A stretch of DNA of 64,000 nucleotides from Acidobacteriota bacterium (GCA_040754075.1 JBFMDH010000007.1:1-64000); one strand, 5' to 3'; positions 25,804-34,978 are shown, numbered from the stretch's first letter. Numbers and translations: made by a program. Notes: generated from the letters alone by a model not told the origin.

Positions 25804-27498
25804 TTAATTCACCGACCCGACAGCAATCAAATTATCGCTTGCCGATTGATAGGGGGTATTTGATTCTTCCCGGATTACCAGGGCGTTGGCGGGAAGGATA
25901 ATTGCTATTTTGGTTCCCTTCCCGACTTCACTTTCAACCGTAATTTTGCCATTGTGGTCGCGCACCAACTGATAAACGATTGCCATTCCCAACCCGGTCC
26001 CGCCGCTTGATGAATTGAAGGGTTCAAACAATCGGTCAATCTGCTCCCCCGTCATCCCCTGCCCGCTGTCAATGAAAGAGATGACGACGCCTTCATCTTT
26101 CATCTGTTCCAGTACAACTTTCAATTGTCCGCCTGTAGGCATGGCTTGCAGGGCATTGCGCGAAAGATTCCAGAATATCTGTTTCATTTGATTCTGGTCG
26201 CCGCAATAGAGCACCGCCTCATCCGGGTAGTCTTCAATAATCGAATGGTCATCGTGCAATTCAGGATTGTTCCTTAACAAAGCAACGGTTTCCGAAAGAA
26301 TACTTGCAAGATTCATAACCGCGGGTTCGGTTTTAGGGGGTCGCGCATAGGTTAAGAAATCCGAGACAATCCGGTTCAAGCGTTCGGATTCGCGCAGGAC
26401 AATATTCATGAGTTGCAATTGTTCGGGCGACAAATCCAAATCACCGGCAAGCACCTGAACCGACCCGCGCATTGATGCCAGCGGATTGCGGATTTCGTGA
26501 GCCAACCCGGCAGCCATTTTTCCTAAAGCCGCCAGCCGTTCCTGGCGTCGCACTTCGCGTTCGAGTTCCATCACTTCAGTCAAATCCTGAAAGGTCAGCA
26601 CGTAACCTCTGGCGTTTTCCGATTCATCAATCAACGGAGCGACCGAAAAACCCAGATGAATCTCTTTTCCATTGGCAGTCTTGCACCCCATTTCAAACCG
26701 CGGAACCCGGGTGCGGGTGCGGATTGCCTGCAATCCCATCTCCATCTGTTTTTCAATGTCGCCGAATATCTTATAAATATTAGCGCCGCGAACTTCGTTG
26801 GATTTGTATTTGGTTATCTCTTCGGCAGCACGATTAAAAGTGGTGATGTTGCCGCGCAAATCCGTGGTAATCAATCCGCTGCGCACACTTTCAATAATGC
26901 GGTCATTGAATAACCGGTACTCCGCTAAATCTTTGGTCGCAGTCGCCAGTTCGCTCTCGTTTTTTCGCGCCCGTTCTGCCAGATGCCCGGATAAAAAAGT
27001 GACGGCGAAAATTGCCAGGAGATTGAGCGAGAACATGAATTTCGCTGACGCCAGAGAACCCGATTGATAATTTGACCAACCGGCAGCGCGTTCAAAAAGG
27101 CTATTAATCACGCCCATTCCGACCAGTCCGTAAAGGATGCCTCCTGAAATGCCAATTGCTCCCACTTCGCTTCTACCGAAAAGCGTGCTGGCGGCAAAAA
27201 CAATTACCAGATAGAGCGCCAGAAACGGGGATTCAATATCGCCTGTCGAATAGACCAGCCAGGTGATGATGCCCAAATCGACCGAAAGTTGAATATAGGC
27301 GTGAATTTTATGAGGCAGCGAAGTCTTCAAGGCAATCGCATAAAAAATCGAGAGCAATAAAGTGGTGAGCGCCACGGGCACTAACACCGGGGCGAACGGT
27401 TTGGAGATTCCGCTTCGTTCAATTAAGGCAACGGCAACCAGTAACACCACCGCAATTAAAAGGCGTGAAATAAGCAGCCATTGAATCTTTTTTAACAT
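25804..27498 (-). CDS. pilS: PilS-like membrane histidine kinase with PAS domain
   Basis: The 564-residue protein has about six N-terminal membrane helices (1-180), a short coiled linker, a PAS domain (about 200-310) with TFNRAAEEI, a HisKA domain with the H-box GLAHEIRNPLASMRGS, and a HATPase domain with NLSRNALQAM and a G-box around GGTGLGMAIV. Helices-PAS-HisKA-HATPase is the PilS arrangement. It is upstream of, and same-strand with, the PilR-like gene; the 212-bp gap between them shows no clear terminator. It should phosphorylate PilR. In the known system PilS senses pilin in the membrane, and that role is inferred here. Confidence 0.85.
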   Translation of the reverse strand: MLKKIQWLLISRLLIAVVLLVAVALIERSGISKPFAPVLVPVALTTLLLSIFYAIALKTSLPHKIHAYIQLSVDLGIITWLVYSTGDIESPFLALYLVIVFAASTLFGRSEVGAIGISGGILYGLVGMGVINSLFERAAGWSNYQSGSLASAKFMFSLNLLAIFAVTFLSGHLAERARKNESELATATKDLAEYRLFNDRIIESVRSGLITTDLRGNITTFNRAAEEITKYKSNEVRGANIYKIFGDIEKQMEMGLQAIRTRTRVPRFEMGCKTANGKEIHLGFSVAPLIDESENARGYVLTFQDLTEVMELEREVRRQERLAALGKMAAGLAHEIRNPLASMRGSVQVLAGDLDLSPEQLQLMNIVLRESERLNRIVSDFLTYARPPKTEPAVMNLASILSETVALLRNNPELHDDHSIIEDYPDEAVLYCGDQNQMKQIFWNLSRNALQAMPTGGQLKVVLEQMKDEGVVISFIDSGQGMTGEQIDRLFEPFNSSSGGTGLGMAIVYQLVRDHNGKITVESEVGKGTKIAIILPANALVIREESNTPYQSASDNLIAVGSVN

Positions 27499-27871
27499 AA
27501 CCTCAATATTCGCTTTTTAATTTATGGGAAGCTGACTTTCTTCTGCTCAAGAAAGTTTTAAATATGAATGCTAATGATATTTTCCTGTGAGAAATCCGTC
27601 CAGTTCCTGGGGGGAGTTGAGAAGGTCGAGCGAATTTATGCAGGGTAAATTTTCCTCAGCAGGAGAAAAATCAGTTTTTCAAACTTACGAGCAACGCATT
27701 TTCTTAACTGAGATTTTGATTGCCTAAAGGAGCCGAATCAAACCTTTCTGCTCACGCTCAACTTACCATACGAATGACCGTTTGCCAATATATTTGCCAG
27801 CCGCCTAAAAAATTAAGGCATCAATTTTTGTCGATTGATGCCTTTCAATCGGTTGTCGAGAGGGCGACGAT
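27499..27871. other. Intergenic region between the second NtrC-type gene and pilS
   Basis: It contains a perfect 8-bp hairpin ACTTTCTT (27535-27542) / AAGAAAGT (27549-27556) in the pilS leader and the terminator at 27815-27844. The rest shows no gene or motif. Confidence 0.5.
27815..27844 (-). terminator. Intrinsic terminator of the NtrC-type regulator gene
   Basis: An 11-bp perfect stem AAGGCATCAAT / ATTGATGCCTT with an 8-nt loop lies 28 bp after the stop codon. On the minus strand it is followed by a T-rich run (TTAATTTTTT). Confidence 0.85.
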
Positions 27872-29401
27872 TTACACCTCGATTTTATGTTTTTTAATCA
27901 TCCCATAGAGCCTTGGTCGATAAACTCCCAGCAAGTTGGCAGCTGCCTGTTTATTGCCTTTCGTCCGTTTGAGCGCGGCGCTGACGACGACTTTTTCAAG
28001 GTTATCGAAAATATCCTGCCTGCCCTGTCCATTGGATTTGGTAAAATCGGTGGCATTATTCAAAATCAAGGTTCCCAAATCTTCAAAACTGACCTCAGCT
28101 TCGGCAATCGGTTTCGCCGGAGCAGGGGTGTAGCTTGGCGGAATTTCAGTCTGCGCAGGCGGCATATTGTAATCATCGGTTTGCATGGCTTCAGGATAGA
28201 TATTATTCGGCATGGCAACACGCGCGGCTTCTCCCTGCCCGATGGGTAACATCGACGCCTCAATCACTTCACCTTTTGCCAGGAGCACGGCGCGTTCAAT
28301 CATGTTTCGCAATTCGCGAACGTTACCGGGCCACGGCGCTTCATTCATCAATTCCTGAGCTTCGGGTGAAATGGCATAAACCGGTCGATTATATTTTTCG
28401 GCAAATTCCTGCAAGAAATGGATCGCCAGATTTTGAATATCATCACCGCGCTCGCGCAATGGGGGCAGAAAAATTTCAATGGTGTTGATGCGATAATATA
28501 AATCATCGCGCAATTTCCCATCATTGATGGCATCCATCGGATTGCGATTGGTCGCGGAAATTAACCGGAAGTTTGCTTCCTGAGCCTTTTCACTTCCCAG
28601 CCTGAAATAGACCCGCTCCTGCAATACGCGCAAAAGTTTCGGCTGCAATTCGGTTGGCATCTCGCCGATTTCATCTAAAAACAGGGTGCCGCCGTTAGCC
28701 TGCCCGATCAATCCGGTTTTCTCCGTCCCGGCTCCGGTAAACGCCCCTTTGGTATGTCCGAACAACTCCGATTCGATCAACTCTTTCGGCAATGATGAAC
28801 AATTGATTTTGATAAGCGGTTTTTTGGCGCGCAAACTTCTGAAATGGATGGCATTGGCAACCAGTTCTTTGCCGGTGCCGGATTCTCCGAGCAATAAAAT
28901 ATTGGCATCCGATTCTGCGACATTATCAATGAGGTCATAGATTTCCTGCATCTGTTTGCAACTGCCGATCAGGTTGTAATAGGAACTGCGGTTGGTCAGC
29001 CGTTTTTTGAGTTGTTGAATTTCCTGCGCCTGTTGTCGGCGTTCAAAAGCCTTTTCCAGCAAAACCGACAACTCGTCAAACTCAATGGGTTTTTCAATAA
29101 AATAGAAGGCTCCGGCTTTTGTCGCCTCAACCGCTTTTGAAACGGAACCATAGCCGGAAATCATGATAATTTCCGTTTCAGGAGAAATTTCTTTAACCTG
29201 TTTTACCAACTCGATGCCGTTGACATCAGGCAGTTGTAAATCAGTTAATATGACGGCGAATTTATCTTGATGAATATGGTCTAATGCTTGTTGACCGGTT
29301 GCCGCTGTGACAGGCTCGCAATTTAACGATTGTAAATAAGCCCTCATCATTTCCAGCGTATCAATGGCATCATCAACGACTAAAACTTTTTGGTTATTCA
29401 T
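27872..29401 (-). CDS. NtrC-family sigma-54-dependent response regulator
   Basis: The 509-residue protein has a receiver (1-120) with D54 and the K104-P pair, an AAA+ domain with Walker A GESGTGKE (172-179) and the canonical sigma-54 loop GAFTGA (219-224), a Pro/Ala-rich linker of about 70 residues, and a C-terminal Fis-type helix-turn-helix (about 465-509) with KGNKQAAANLLGV. It is the third gene after a membrane histidine kinase and a receiver protein (gap 51 bp), so it probably belongs to that operon. The sigma-54 promoters at 32224-40941 make it the best candidate to activate the neighbouring small membrane-protein genes (inference). Confidence 0.9.
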   Translation of the reverse strand: MNNQKVLVVDDAIDTLEMMRAYLQSLNCEPVTAATGQQALDHIHQDKFAVILTDLQLPDVNGIELVKQVKEISPETEIIMISGYGSVSKAVEATKAGAFYFIEKPIEFDELSVLLEKAFERRQQAQEIQQLKKRLTNRSSYYNLIGSCKQMQEIYDLIDNVAESDANILLLGESGTGKELVANAIHFRSLRAKKPLIKINCSSLPKELIESELFGHTKGAFTGAGTEKTGLIGQANGGTLFLDEIGEMPTELQPKLLRVLQERVYFRLGSEKAQEANFRLISATNRNPMDAINDGKLRDDLYYRINTIEIFLPPLRERGDDIQNLAIHFLQEFAEKYNRPVYAISPEAQELMNEAPWPGNVRELRNMIERAVLLAKGEVIEASMLPIGQGEAARVAMPNNIYPEAMQTDDYNMPPAQTEIPPSYTPAPAKPIAEAEVSFEDLGTLILNNATDFTKSNGQGRQDIFDNLEKVVVSAALKRTKGNKQAAANLLGVYRPRLYGMIKKHKIEV

Positions 29402-29452
29402 AAAAACTCTCCTTAAATCGCTTACATCCTATTCGGATAATGCGTCAACCGC

Positions 29453-29896
29453 CTAAATACGTTTTCCGGTTAGATTGGTTACTTTACAGATCAATGAAAC
29501 CAATTTATCGGGTTCGACAGGCTTGGCTAGATGCGCCTGAAACCCCGATGTGAGGGTTCGCAATTTGTCAGTCGTGCTACAAAAACCTGTAAGGGCAATA
29601 GCCGGGATATTGCCGCCCTGCTCTTCATTCAATTTTCTCAACTCTTCAATAAAGTAATACCCGTCCATGTCCGGCATCCCGATATCCGAGACAATAATGT
29701 CGGGCAGGATCAACCAGTGCTGTTCCTTAAATTTTCGTAAAGCTTCTTCTGCCGATGCAGCGGTCTCGACCATTGCCCCATAGTGAGAAAGCATAATCAC
29801 CATCAAATCCCTGGCATCATTTTCATCATCAACAACCAGGATGCATAGATGCTTGAGATTCCCATCATGCCCATTATGTACTTCGCCTACATCCAT
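29453..29896 (-). CDS. Single-domain response regulator (receiver only)
   Basis: The 147-residue protein has a receiver domain from about residue 15 with VVDDEND, the phospho-acceptor in DIIVSDIGMP, Thr in AIALTGF and the LAKPV motif. Its start overlaps the end of the upstream kinase gene by 10 bp, which implies coupling. It probably receives phosphate from that kinase. The receiver ends the protein, so it has no output domain of its own. Confidence 0.85.
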   Translation of the reverse strand: MDVGEVHNGHDGNLKHLCILVVDDENDARDLMVIMLSHYGAMVETAASAEEALRKFKEQHWLILPDIIVSDIGMPDMDGYYFIEELRKLNEEQGGNIPAIALTGFCSTTDKLRTLTSGFQAHLAKPVEPDKLVSLICKVTNLTGKRI

Positions 29897-31695
29897 ACGT
29901 AACGTTTCCCTCTTTGCTGAATTCCCACCGCTTCTTCCGGCAGCTGTTTCGGTAACTCGACATAAAAGGTTGCCCCTTTCCCTTCGCCGGCGCTTTCAAC
30001 CTTGATTGTCCCGGCGTGGAGTTCAACCAGATGATGAACAATCGCCAACCCCAAACCCAAGCCGCCGAATTTTCGCGTATGGGAACTATCCGCCTGACGA
30101 AAGCGATCAAAAACAAACGGCAAAAAACTTTCCTGAATGCCGATTCCCGAATCAGCAACCACAATCATAATTTGGTCTCTGCTATCCAATAGTTTTATCT
30201 CAATGTGCCCGGATGCCTGTGTAAATTTAATCGCATTGGACAATAAATTGCGGACGACTTGTTGCAAACGTTCCGCATCTCCCATGATTTTTGCAGGGTT
30301 TTCCATCATCGAAATTTGTAAATCCAGTTTCTTTTCTTCAATCATCGGTCGTAAACTTTCAACGGCTTCGGTCACAATGGATTTGAGGTCAATCGCAACC
30401 GACTCCAATCGCATCTTCCCCGAAATAATTAATGAAACATCCAGCAAATCATTAATCAGTAAGCTTTGAGAGCGCGCGCTACGTTCAATAATTTCAACCG
30501 CTCGGGTTGCCGATGCCGTATCCAGTTTTCCACCTCTCAACAAGGTTGCCCAGCCCAGAATGGAATTCAAGGGCGAACGCAACTCATGAGAAATAATCGC
30601 AAGAAACTCATCTTTCAGGCGATTCACCTTTTCCTTTTGAATATTTAAATCGGCTTGCGCTTGTTGTCTTGCAGAAGTTTCTTCGGTTAACTCCTTGGTT
30701 TTTACTTCGATTTCGGCAGTCTGGCGTTTGACCCGCACAGCCAATTTTTCATAAGCCTGGTTTAATTCCTCTCTGGCTTGATTTCTCTCGGTGTCCAGTT
30801 TGTGTATCAGAATAGAGTTTCGCCAGAAAATCATTTGAAAAATAACGATCTGGGTGACCGCCAATAATGCCAGTCCTAAAATCGCATCAAAATAACCGGC
30901 TTGGATGCCAAGAAAAATCAATCCGCCAAGCAATGAAGGAATAATAATCGCCGATGGAAACAGGTGTCGCGCCATTACCCCGCCGATACTTTCACTTCTC
31001 ATAATTGCCAGTATGCCTTTATTCGGACGAAGGCAAAACACCGCAATTGATAAAGCTAAAAGCGAAAAAGCGATAAACGTGATGCTGATCGTATAGGCGG
31101 CAGAATTGCCCAAAAACGTAAATTCATACCACCCACCCAGCAGAGCAAAAAATGAGAGAACCAGTACCACAAACGCCAGATATTGCGCCGGTCGTTGTCC
31201 TTCTCCCACCTCAACATCAATCGTCAATAAGGAGACCCCTAAAATGAAAAAACTCAAGGTTAGATTAATCGGTAACTTGATGCTTAAAGAGGACTCCAAA
31301 CTGGTTGAAGGATTCCCCATTACTTTTACATTTCCCTGATAGCCACCCAGAAATACCAATCCGGCGGCAACCAGAGTAATTAAAGTCGCTAACCCCCTTT
31401 GAAAGGTGAACTGGAGATGCTCTGCAAGTTGACTGGACGCCAAAAACTGATTGAGCAATAAAAAGCTGCCGGACAAGAATAAACAGGTTATGGTAAAAAC
31501 ATCCAAATGCGCAAAGAAACCGGCAATCGGGCTAAAAAGATTGGTTCTGGCTTGAAAAATGATCTGGAGGAACCAGCCTTGAAATGCAATCAACGACAAT
31601 ATCATCACTAACAGTCCGATAGTAATCGAGATTGCCTTTAACCGTGTATCAATCCCTGGATTCGCGATACTCATCACAATAACTTTCAATCGCAT
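29887..31695 (-). CDS. Multi-pass membrane histidine kinase
   Basis: The 602-residue protein starts at 31695, or at the ATG at 31674; neither has a clear ribosome binding site. Eight or so hydrophobic segments fill residues 20-290. A coiled coil (about 295-365) leads to a HisKA domain with the H-box AIISHELRSPLNSILGW and a HATPase domain with NLLSNAIKF and GLGLGLAIVHHL. The sensory membrane part is not recognised. It is the first gene of a kinase-receiver-NtrC operon. Its leader contains the 12-bp inverted repeat at 31701-31773 right before the start codon. Confidence 0.88.
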   Translation of the reverse strand: MRLKVIVMSIANPGIDTRLKAISITIGLLVMILSLIAFQGWFLQIIFQARTNLFSPIAGFFAHLDVFTITCLFLSGSFLLLNQFLASSQLAEHLQFTFQRGLATLITLVAAGLVFLGGYQGNVKVMGNPSTSLESSLSIKLPINLTLSFFILGVSLLTIDVEVGEGQRPAQYLAFVVLVLSFFALLGGWYEFTFLGNSAAYTISITFIAFSLLALSIAVFCLRPNKGILAIMRSESIGGVMARHLFPSAIIIPSLLGGLIFLGIQAGYFDAILGLALLAVTQIVIFQMIFWRNSILIHKLDTERNQAREELNQAYEKLAVRVKRQTAEIEVKTKELTEETSARQQAQADLNIQKEKVNRLKDEFLAIISHELRSPLNSILGWATLLRGGKLDTASATRAVEIIERSARSQSLLINDLLDVSLIISGKMRLESVAIDLKSIVTEAVESLRPMIEEKKLDLQISMMENPAKIMGDAERLQQVVRNLLSNAIKFTQASGHIEIKLLDSRDQIMIVVADSGIGIQESFLPFVFDRFRQADSSHTRKFGGLGLGLAIVHHLVELHAGTIKVESAGEGKGATFYVELPKQLPEEAVGIQQRGKRYVWM

Positions 31696-31700
31696 AACGC

Positions 31701-31773
31701 TTGATTGGTTAAAGGAAGCTGTCGCACTAAAGCTTGATTTTTTAAAAGCTAATCTTTCCCCTTAACCAATCAA
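31701..31773 (-). promoter_or_regulatory. Leader hairpin just upstream of the histidine kinase start
   Basis: A perfect 12-bp inverted repeat TTGATTGGTTAA (31701-31712) / TTAACCAATCAA (31762-31773) is extended by a GGAA / TTCC pair. The near arm ends six bases before the start codon. It may mask the translation start or be an operator. Confidence 0.5.
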
Positions 31774-32223
31774 AGACTTTTCATTCTCTAATCCCTCGTG
31801 ATTAGGTAACGATATTTTTTTACTTTAATCATCTAAACCATTACCTTTTTGCTATCTCGATTCAGTCGCTTTTGAAATTTTAAAAATCCAAGTTGAAAAT
31901 ATCTTGACCAATCAACTCAATGCTTATTTTCCTAATCACTATTTATAGAATTTTAATCAGGGTCATGCGGTTAGGGGGCTGCGCTTCCCTGAAGCCTTCA
32001 TTCGCATGTTTTTCTCCAATAATCCAAAATTGAATTTCTGCAAAAGTCATTCCACTTATTTTGCTTTCTAACTTCAAGAAATACTCGCATTTTCCCTTCA
32101 AGAGTAGTTACCTGAACCGATTGCTGAACTTATTAAGTACAATTCGTACATTTTCAAGACACGCTTAATCCCAGTTGCAGTTAAGAATTAGCTTAGGCAA
32201 AGACATTCAATCGCCTAAACAAC
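31774..32223. other. AT-rich intergenic region between the divergent kinase operon and the sigma-54 stress operon
   Basis: No gene was found. A TTAGGC (32193-32198) / GCCTAA (32213-32218) inverted repeat lies six bases upstream of the sigma-54 promoter. It could bind a repressor or another regulator. The rest shows no recognisable motif. Confidence 0.45.
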
Positions 32224-32238
32224 TGGCACAACGATTGC
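32224..32238 (+). promoter_or_regulatory. Sigma-54 (-24/-12) promoter of the small membrane-protein operon
   Basis: TGGCAC (32224-32229), five bases, then TTGC (32235-32238) matches the sigma-54 consensus TGGCAC-N5-TTGC with correct spacing. Transcription should start near 32250, 26 bases before the start codon at 32276. Such promoters require an NtrC-type activator; two are encoded within 8 kb. Confidence 0.8.
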
Positions 32239-32275
32239 CGAGATGAAAATTGAATATTGTTAAGGAGTACAAAAT

Positions 32276-32425
32276 ATGTTGTGGACGATATTAATGGTGA
32301 TTTTAATTCTCTGGCTTTTAGGGTTCATCGGCAATGTTGGTGGAAGTTTGATTCACCTGTTGCTGGTTGTAGCCTTAATTGTTTTCTTAATTCAAATTTT
32401 TTCAGGAAGAAGAACCGTGGTTTAA
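32276..32425 (+). CDS. Lmo0937-family small membrane protein
   Basis: The 49-residue protein is not in ordinary frames of more than 60 residues. It starts MLWTILMVILILWLLG, has a central GNVGGSLIHLLLVVALIVF segment and ends RRTVV. Two hydrophobic helices separated by a G-x-GG turn and a basic end are typical of the lmo0937 family. AAGGAG lies 9 bases before the ATG. The molecular function of the family is not established. It is the first gene downstream of the sigma-54 promoter. Confidence 0.85.
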   Translation: MLWTILMVILILWLLGFIGNVGGSLIHLLLVVALIVFLIQIFSGRRTVV

Positions 32426-32554
32426 CTTCTTTGAATAACTGCGGTCAGTCGATTAAAACGTAACCGGAATAGTGGATAAAACCAAAGGGCTTTATCCCCC
32501 GAACGATTTTACGAAAGACCGCACTCTTATTTTCAGGCTATGAAAGGAGAAGAG

Positions 32555-32833
32555 ATGACGGTGCTTTCTTTTTTACTTCTACTATTAGTTGCCGCCATTT
32601 GCGGGGCAATTGGACAGGCAATCGTTGGGTTTAGTCGAGGTGGTCTTTTAACAACCATTGCCATCGGCTTTATTGGGGCTTTATTTGGAATGTGGTTAGG
32701 TGGGCTATTGGGACTGAAAGAACTTTTTGCTGTGAATATCGGCGGATACACCTTCCCCATTGTCTGGTCGATTGTCGGCGCTGCCCTGTTTGTTGCGATT
32801 ATCAGTTTCTTCACTCGCCGACGGTACATTTAG
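32555..32833 (+). CDS. GlsB/YeaQ/YmgE-family stress-response membrane protein
   Basis: The ATG at 32555 is chosen because AAAGGAG precedes it; the ATG at 32540 has no such signal. The 92-residue protein has three hydrophobic segments with GAIGQAIVG, GFIGALFGMWLG and the final WSIVGAALFVAII, matching the transglycosylase-associated (YeaQ/YmgE) family. It ends with basic residues (TRRRYI). Family members are induced by stress but have no established activity. It probably shares the sigma-54 transcript of the 49-residue protein (129-bp gap, no terminator seen). Confidence 0.88.
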   Translation: MTVLSFLLLLLVAAICGAIGQAIVGFSRGGLLTTIAIGFIGALFGMWLGGLLGLKELFAVNIGGYTFPIVWSIVGAALFVAIISFFTRRRYI

Positions 32834-32863
32834 CTGGCTTTTAACCAATAAGGAGCAACGATT

Positions 32864-33385
32864 ATGGATAAGCTGGGCGAAAAAGTGACTGTTGATGAGA
32901 ACCAGCGGTTGTTGCAACACGAAGCTGTTAAAGCCGATGTAAGAAACGAAATTAATTCTGAAATTTCACGTCATGCCGAACAGCTTTCATCAACCGATGA
33001 GGCGCGTGCCGCTCAGGTTGGCGAACAATTACGGGGCAAAGCCATGCGCGAAGTTGAATCGACAGAATCAGAAATTGAAAAAGCTCGCAGAGCCGCCAGA
33101 TTTTCACAAGTTGTTGATTATGTTTTTTATTTAATATACGGATTGATCACTTTAGAAATTTTTCTCGATTTGCTGGGCGCTCGCCAGGGAAATTCATTTA
33201 GGGAATTTATTGATACGCTAAGCGCCCCGGTTCTTGCGCCATTTAAACGCTTAATTGCAGACCCCGCGAGCGGACGCTTTCAATTAAGACTTTCATTTAT
33301 TTTTGCGTTGATTTTTTATATTTTACTGCACCTCGCGATTAACGGGCTTTTGCGATTGCTGGCGCATCGAAAAACTTCTGTTTAA
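32864..33385 (+). CDS. YggT-like membrane protein with N-terminal coiled region
   Basis: The 173-residue protein has a charged helical N-terminal half (about 1-80) and two membrane helices (about 85-105 and 143-165). The pattern LDLLGARQGNSFREFIDTLSAPVLAPFKRLI is typical of YggT-family proteins. The start follows AAGGAG by nine bases and lies 30 bp after the YeaQ-like gene, so the two are co-transcribed. Its function is not known. A terminator follows at 33413-33440. Confidence 0.75.
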   Translation: MDKLGEKVTVDENQRLLQHEAVKADVRNEINSEISRHAEQLSSTDEARAAQVGEQLRGKAMREVESTESEIEKARRAARFSQVVDYVFYLIYGLITLEIFLDLLGARQGNSFREFIDTLSAPVLAPFKRLIADPASGRFQLRLSFIFALIFYILLHLAINGLLRLLAHRKTSV

Positions 33386-33412
33386 ATAACACCCAAAAAC
33401 GAATAAACCAGG

Positions 33413-33440
33413 AAAGGGAAACTGCTGGCAGCTTCCCTTT
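33413..33440. terminator. Bidirectional terminator between convergent genes
   Basis: AAAGGGAA (33413-33420) pairs with TTCCCTTT (33433-33440), with an inner CTGC/GCAG stem. It separates the YggT-like gene from the superoxide dismutase gene. Confidence 0.75.
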
Positions 33441-33457
33441 CTTTTACCGATTTTATC

Positions 33458-34096
33458 TTATTGGGCGCTTTTACCTCTAATCATCACCGGCTCACCGATG
33501 CGGTCGTTGACCATTTGCCAGTTTATATTGGAAAAAAAGGCTTCAATATATTTGGGTCTTTCGGCGGGTTTGTAATCAAGTAGAAAAGCGTGTTCCCAAA
33601 CATCCATGACCAGAATCGGGCGATTGCCAGCCAGGTTGCCAATTTCGTGTAAGGTAATCCACTCATTCACCAGGCTGCCATTGAGCGGGTCCTGAAAACA
33701 GATTGCCCAACCAATGCCTCGCATTTTTCCTACACGAGTGAAATCCCCTTTCCAGGCTTCAAAACTTCCGAAGGTATCAACCGCCGAATGATAGAAGCGC
33801 GAGTTTTTCTCAGGCTCTCCGGTGCCGTTTTTCATTAGATTATCAAAATAGTATTCATGCAAAACCATTCCATTAAACTCAAATCCCAACCGACGACGCA
33901 CTTCAGAATAAATCACATTTTGTTCATCAGTTTTGGATTCAACCCGGTTTAACTCATCAGTAATTTCCAATAGCCGATTGGTCTCTTTTACATAACCTTC
34001 ATAAAGTTTGAAATGCATTTCAAGAGTTGCATCGGAAATTCCTTTCAGTCCACTAAGATTAAATTGTTTGGCTTGGTAAAGCCGCTGCGTATTCAT
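33458..34096 (-). CDS. Fe/Mn-family superoxide dismutase
   Basis: The ATG at 34096 follows AAGGAGG and gives 212 residues; the longer frame from 34156 is rejected. The four metal ligands of the family are present: H28, H80 in LHEYYF, D165 and H169 in DVWEHAF. The protein would dismutate superoxide to oxygen and peroxide in the cytoplasm, as it has no signal peptide. The usual His-His pair near the first ligand (HxxxHHxxYV) is replaced by H-F-K-L-Y-E-G-Y-V, a known divergent branch. It lies between sigma-54-controlled small genes, but no sigma-54 site was seen in its own upstream region. Confidence 0.88.
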   Translation of the reverse strand: MNTQRLYQAKQFNLSGLKGISDATLEMHFKLYEGYVKETNRLLEITDELNRVESKTDEQNVIYSEVRRRLGFEFNGMVLHEYYFDNLMKNGTGEPEKNSRFYHSAVDTFGSFEAWKGDFTRVGKMRGIGWAICFQDPLNGSLVNEWITLHEIGNLAGNRPILVMDVWEHAFLLDYKPAERPKYIEAFFSNINWQMVNDRIGEPVMIRGKSAQ

Positions 34097-34241
34097 TACT
34101 ACCTCCTTATAAATGGGAATAATTGAAAGGATAAAACAAAACGCGTGTAAGACCAAATAAACCAGTTCATTTGAGATTAAAGCGAATCGGTCAATTCTAA
34201 GGCGGAGACCGGGGAAAGCTGACAGGTTAATAATTTTGATT

Positions 34242-34436
34242 TCATCGCCTCAGGAAAGAAAAACGGGTTTCCCCCATCAAGAGAATCGTTCCTGATTTTG
34301 GTGTTTCAACATTGATATCAATCTCTTTTTTACGATTAAAAAGGCCACTGAAATAAAGTACAGCGACAATCAATAAAACTAAAATTACCGTAACCAGTGC
34401 CCACATTGCGCCACTTGCTGCATTACTGTCCGCCAT
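34242..34436 (-). CDS. Small single-pass membrane protein
   Basis: The ATG at 34436, with AGGTGGAG before it, gives 64 residues starting MADSNAASG. One membrane helix (about 11-31) precedes FNRKKEIDINVETPK and a short C-terminal tail. A frame with a longer start at 34523 lacks a ribosome binding site and overlaps the sigma-54 promoter's expected transcript start. I do not recognise the family. The sigma-54 promoter at 34531-34545 supports expression. Confidence 0.75.
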   Translation of the reverse strand: MADSNAASGAMWALVTVILVLLIVAVLYFSGLFNRKKEIDINVETPKSGTILLMGETRFSFLRR

Positions 34437-34530
34437 GATTCTCCACCTCTTCAATCTAAGGGAAGGGAGGAAGATGAAATGGCTCCCCCTAATCGAAGCA
34501 TCCATCCTCTTCTTCCCTGTCATTTTAAAG

Positions 34531-34545
34531 GCAATGATTGTGCCA
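34531..34545 (-). promoter_or_regulatory. Sigma-54 promoter of the 64-residue membrane protein gene
   Basis: On the minus strand TGGCAC (34545-34540), five bases and TTGC (34534-34531) match the -24/-12 consensus. The transcript should start near 34519, leaving a leader of about 80 nt. Confidence 0.78.
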
Positions 34546-34733
34546 TTAAATAGACCTGCTTTTTCAGTTAAATATTTCCGACAATTTAGACATTAGTCCG
34601 CTTCAAATTAATTTGACCTGGAATTTTTTTTATTATGGTGTACTTAAAAAGAACTATACGACTCTGATTATCAAACACTGCTGTATTGAAAAGAACCAAT
34701 CCTCAAGTTTTTCGGCGACCTCGTTTGATAAAT

Positions 34734-34922
34734 TTAACCCGAAAACAAGGCGCTAAATTGTTTTCGCGGACTCTTGGCTTGGGTCGAACGATTTTTTTCC
34801 ACCCACTCTCGAACCGTATTCATCATTAAATTAATTTTAGAATGGTCTGGTTTTCCCACCTCTTCAACGACAGGCTTCTCTTCCGGGCGTTCATCTCGTT
34901 TGATTAATCTCACTTGTTTCAT
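34734..34922 (-). CDS. Small charged protein of unknown function
   Basis: The 62-residue protein is rich in Lys, Arg and Glu, starts MKQVRLIKRDERPEE and contains MNTVREWVEKNR. It has no membrane helix. GAGGAAG precedes the ATG and a sigma-54 promoter ends 42 bases upstream, which makes a real gene likely. No family is recognised. Confidence 0.65.
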   Translation of the reverse strand: MKQVRLIKRDERPEEKPVVEEVGKPDHSKINLMMNTVREWVEKNRSTQAKSPRKQFSALFSG

Positions 34923-34963
34923 AGCTCTTCCTCTTCAACACTTTTAATTTCCCTTCCTATGAG

Positions 34964-34978
34964 GCAAGCAAAGTGCCA
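34964..34978 (-). promoter_or_regulatory. Sigma-54 promoter of the 62-residue protein gene
   Basis: On the minus strand TGGCAC (34978-34973), five bases and TTGC (34967-34964) match the consensus. The predicted start is near 34952. It is divergent from the weaker site at 35183-35197. Confidence 0.78.
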
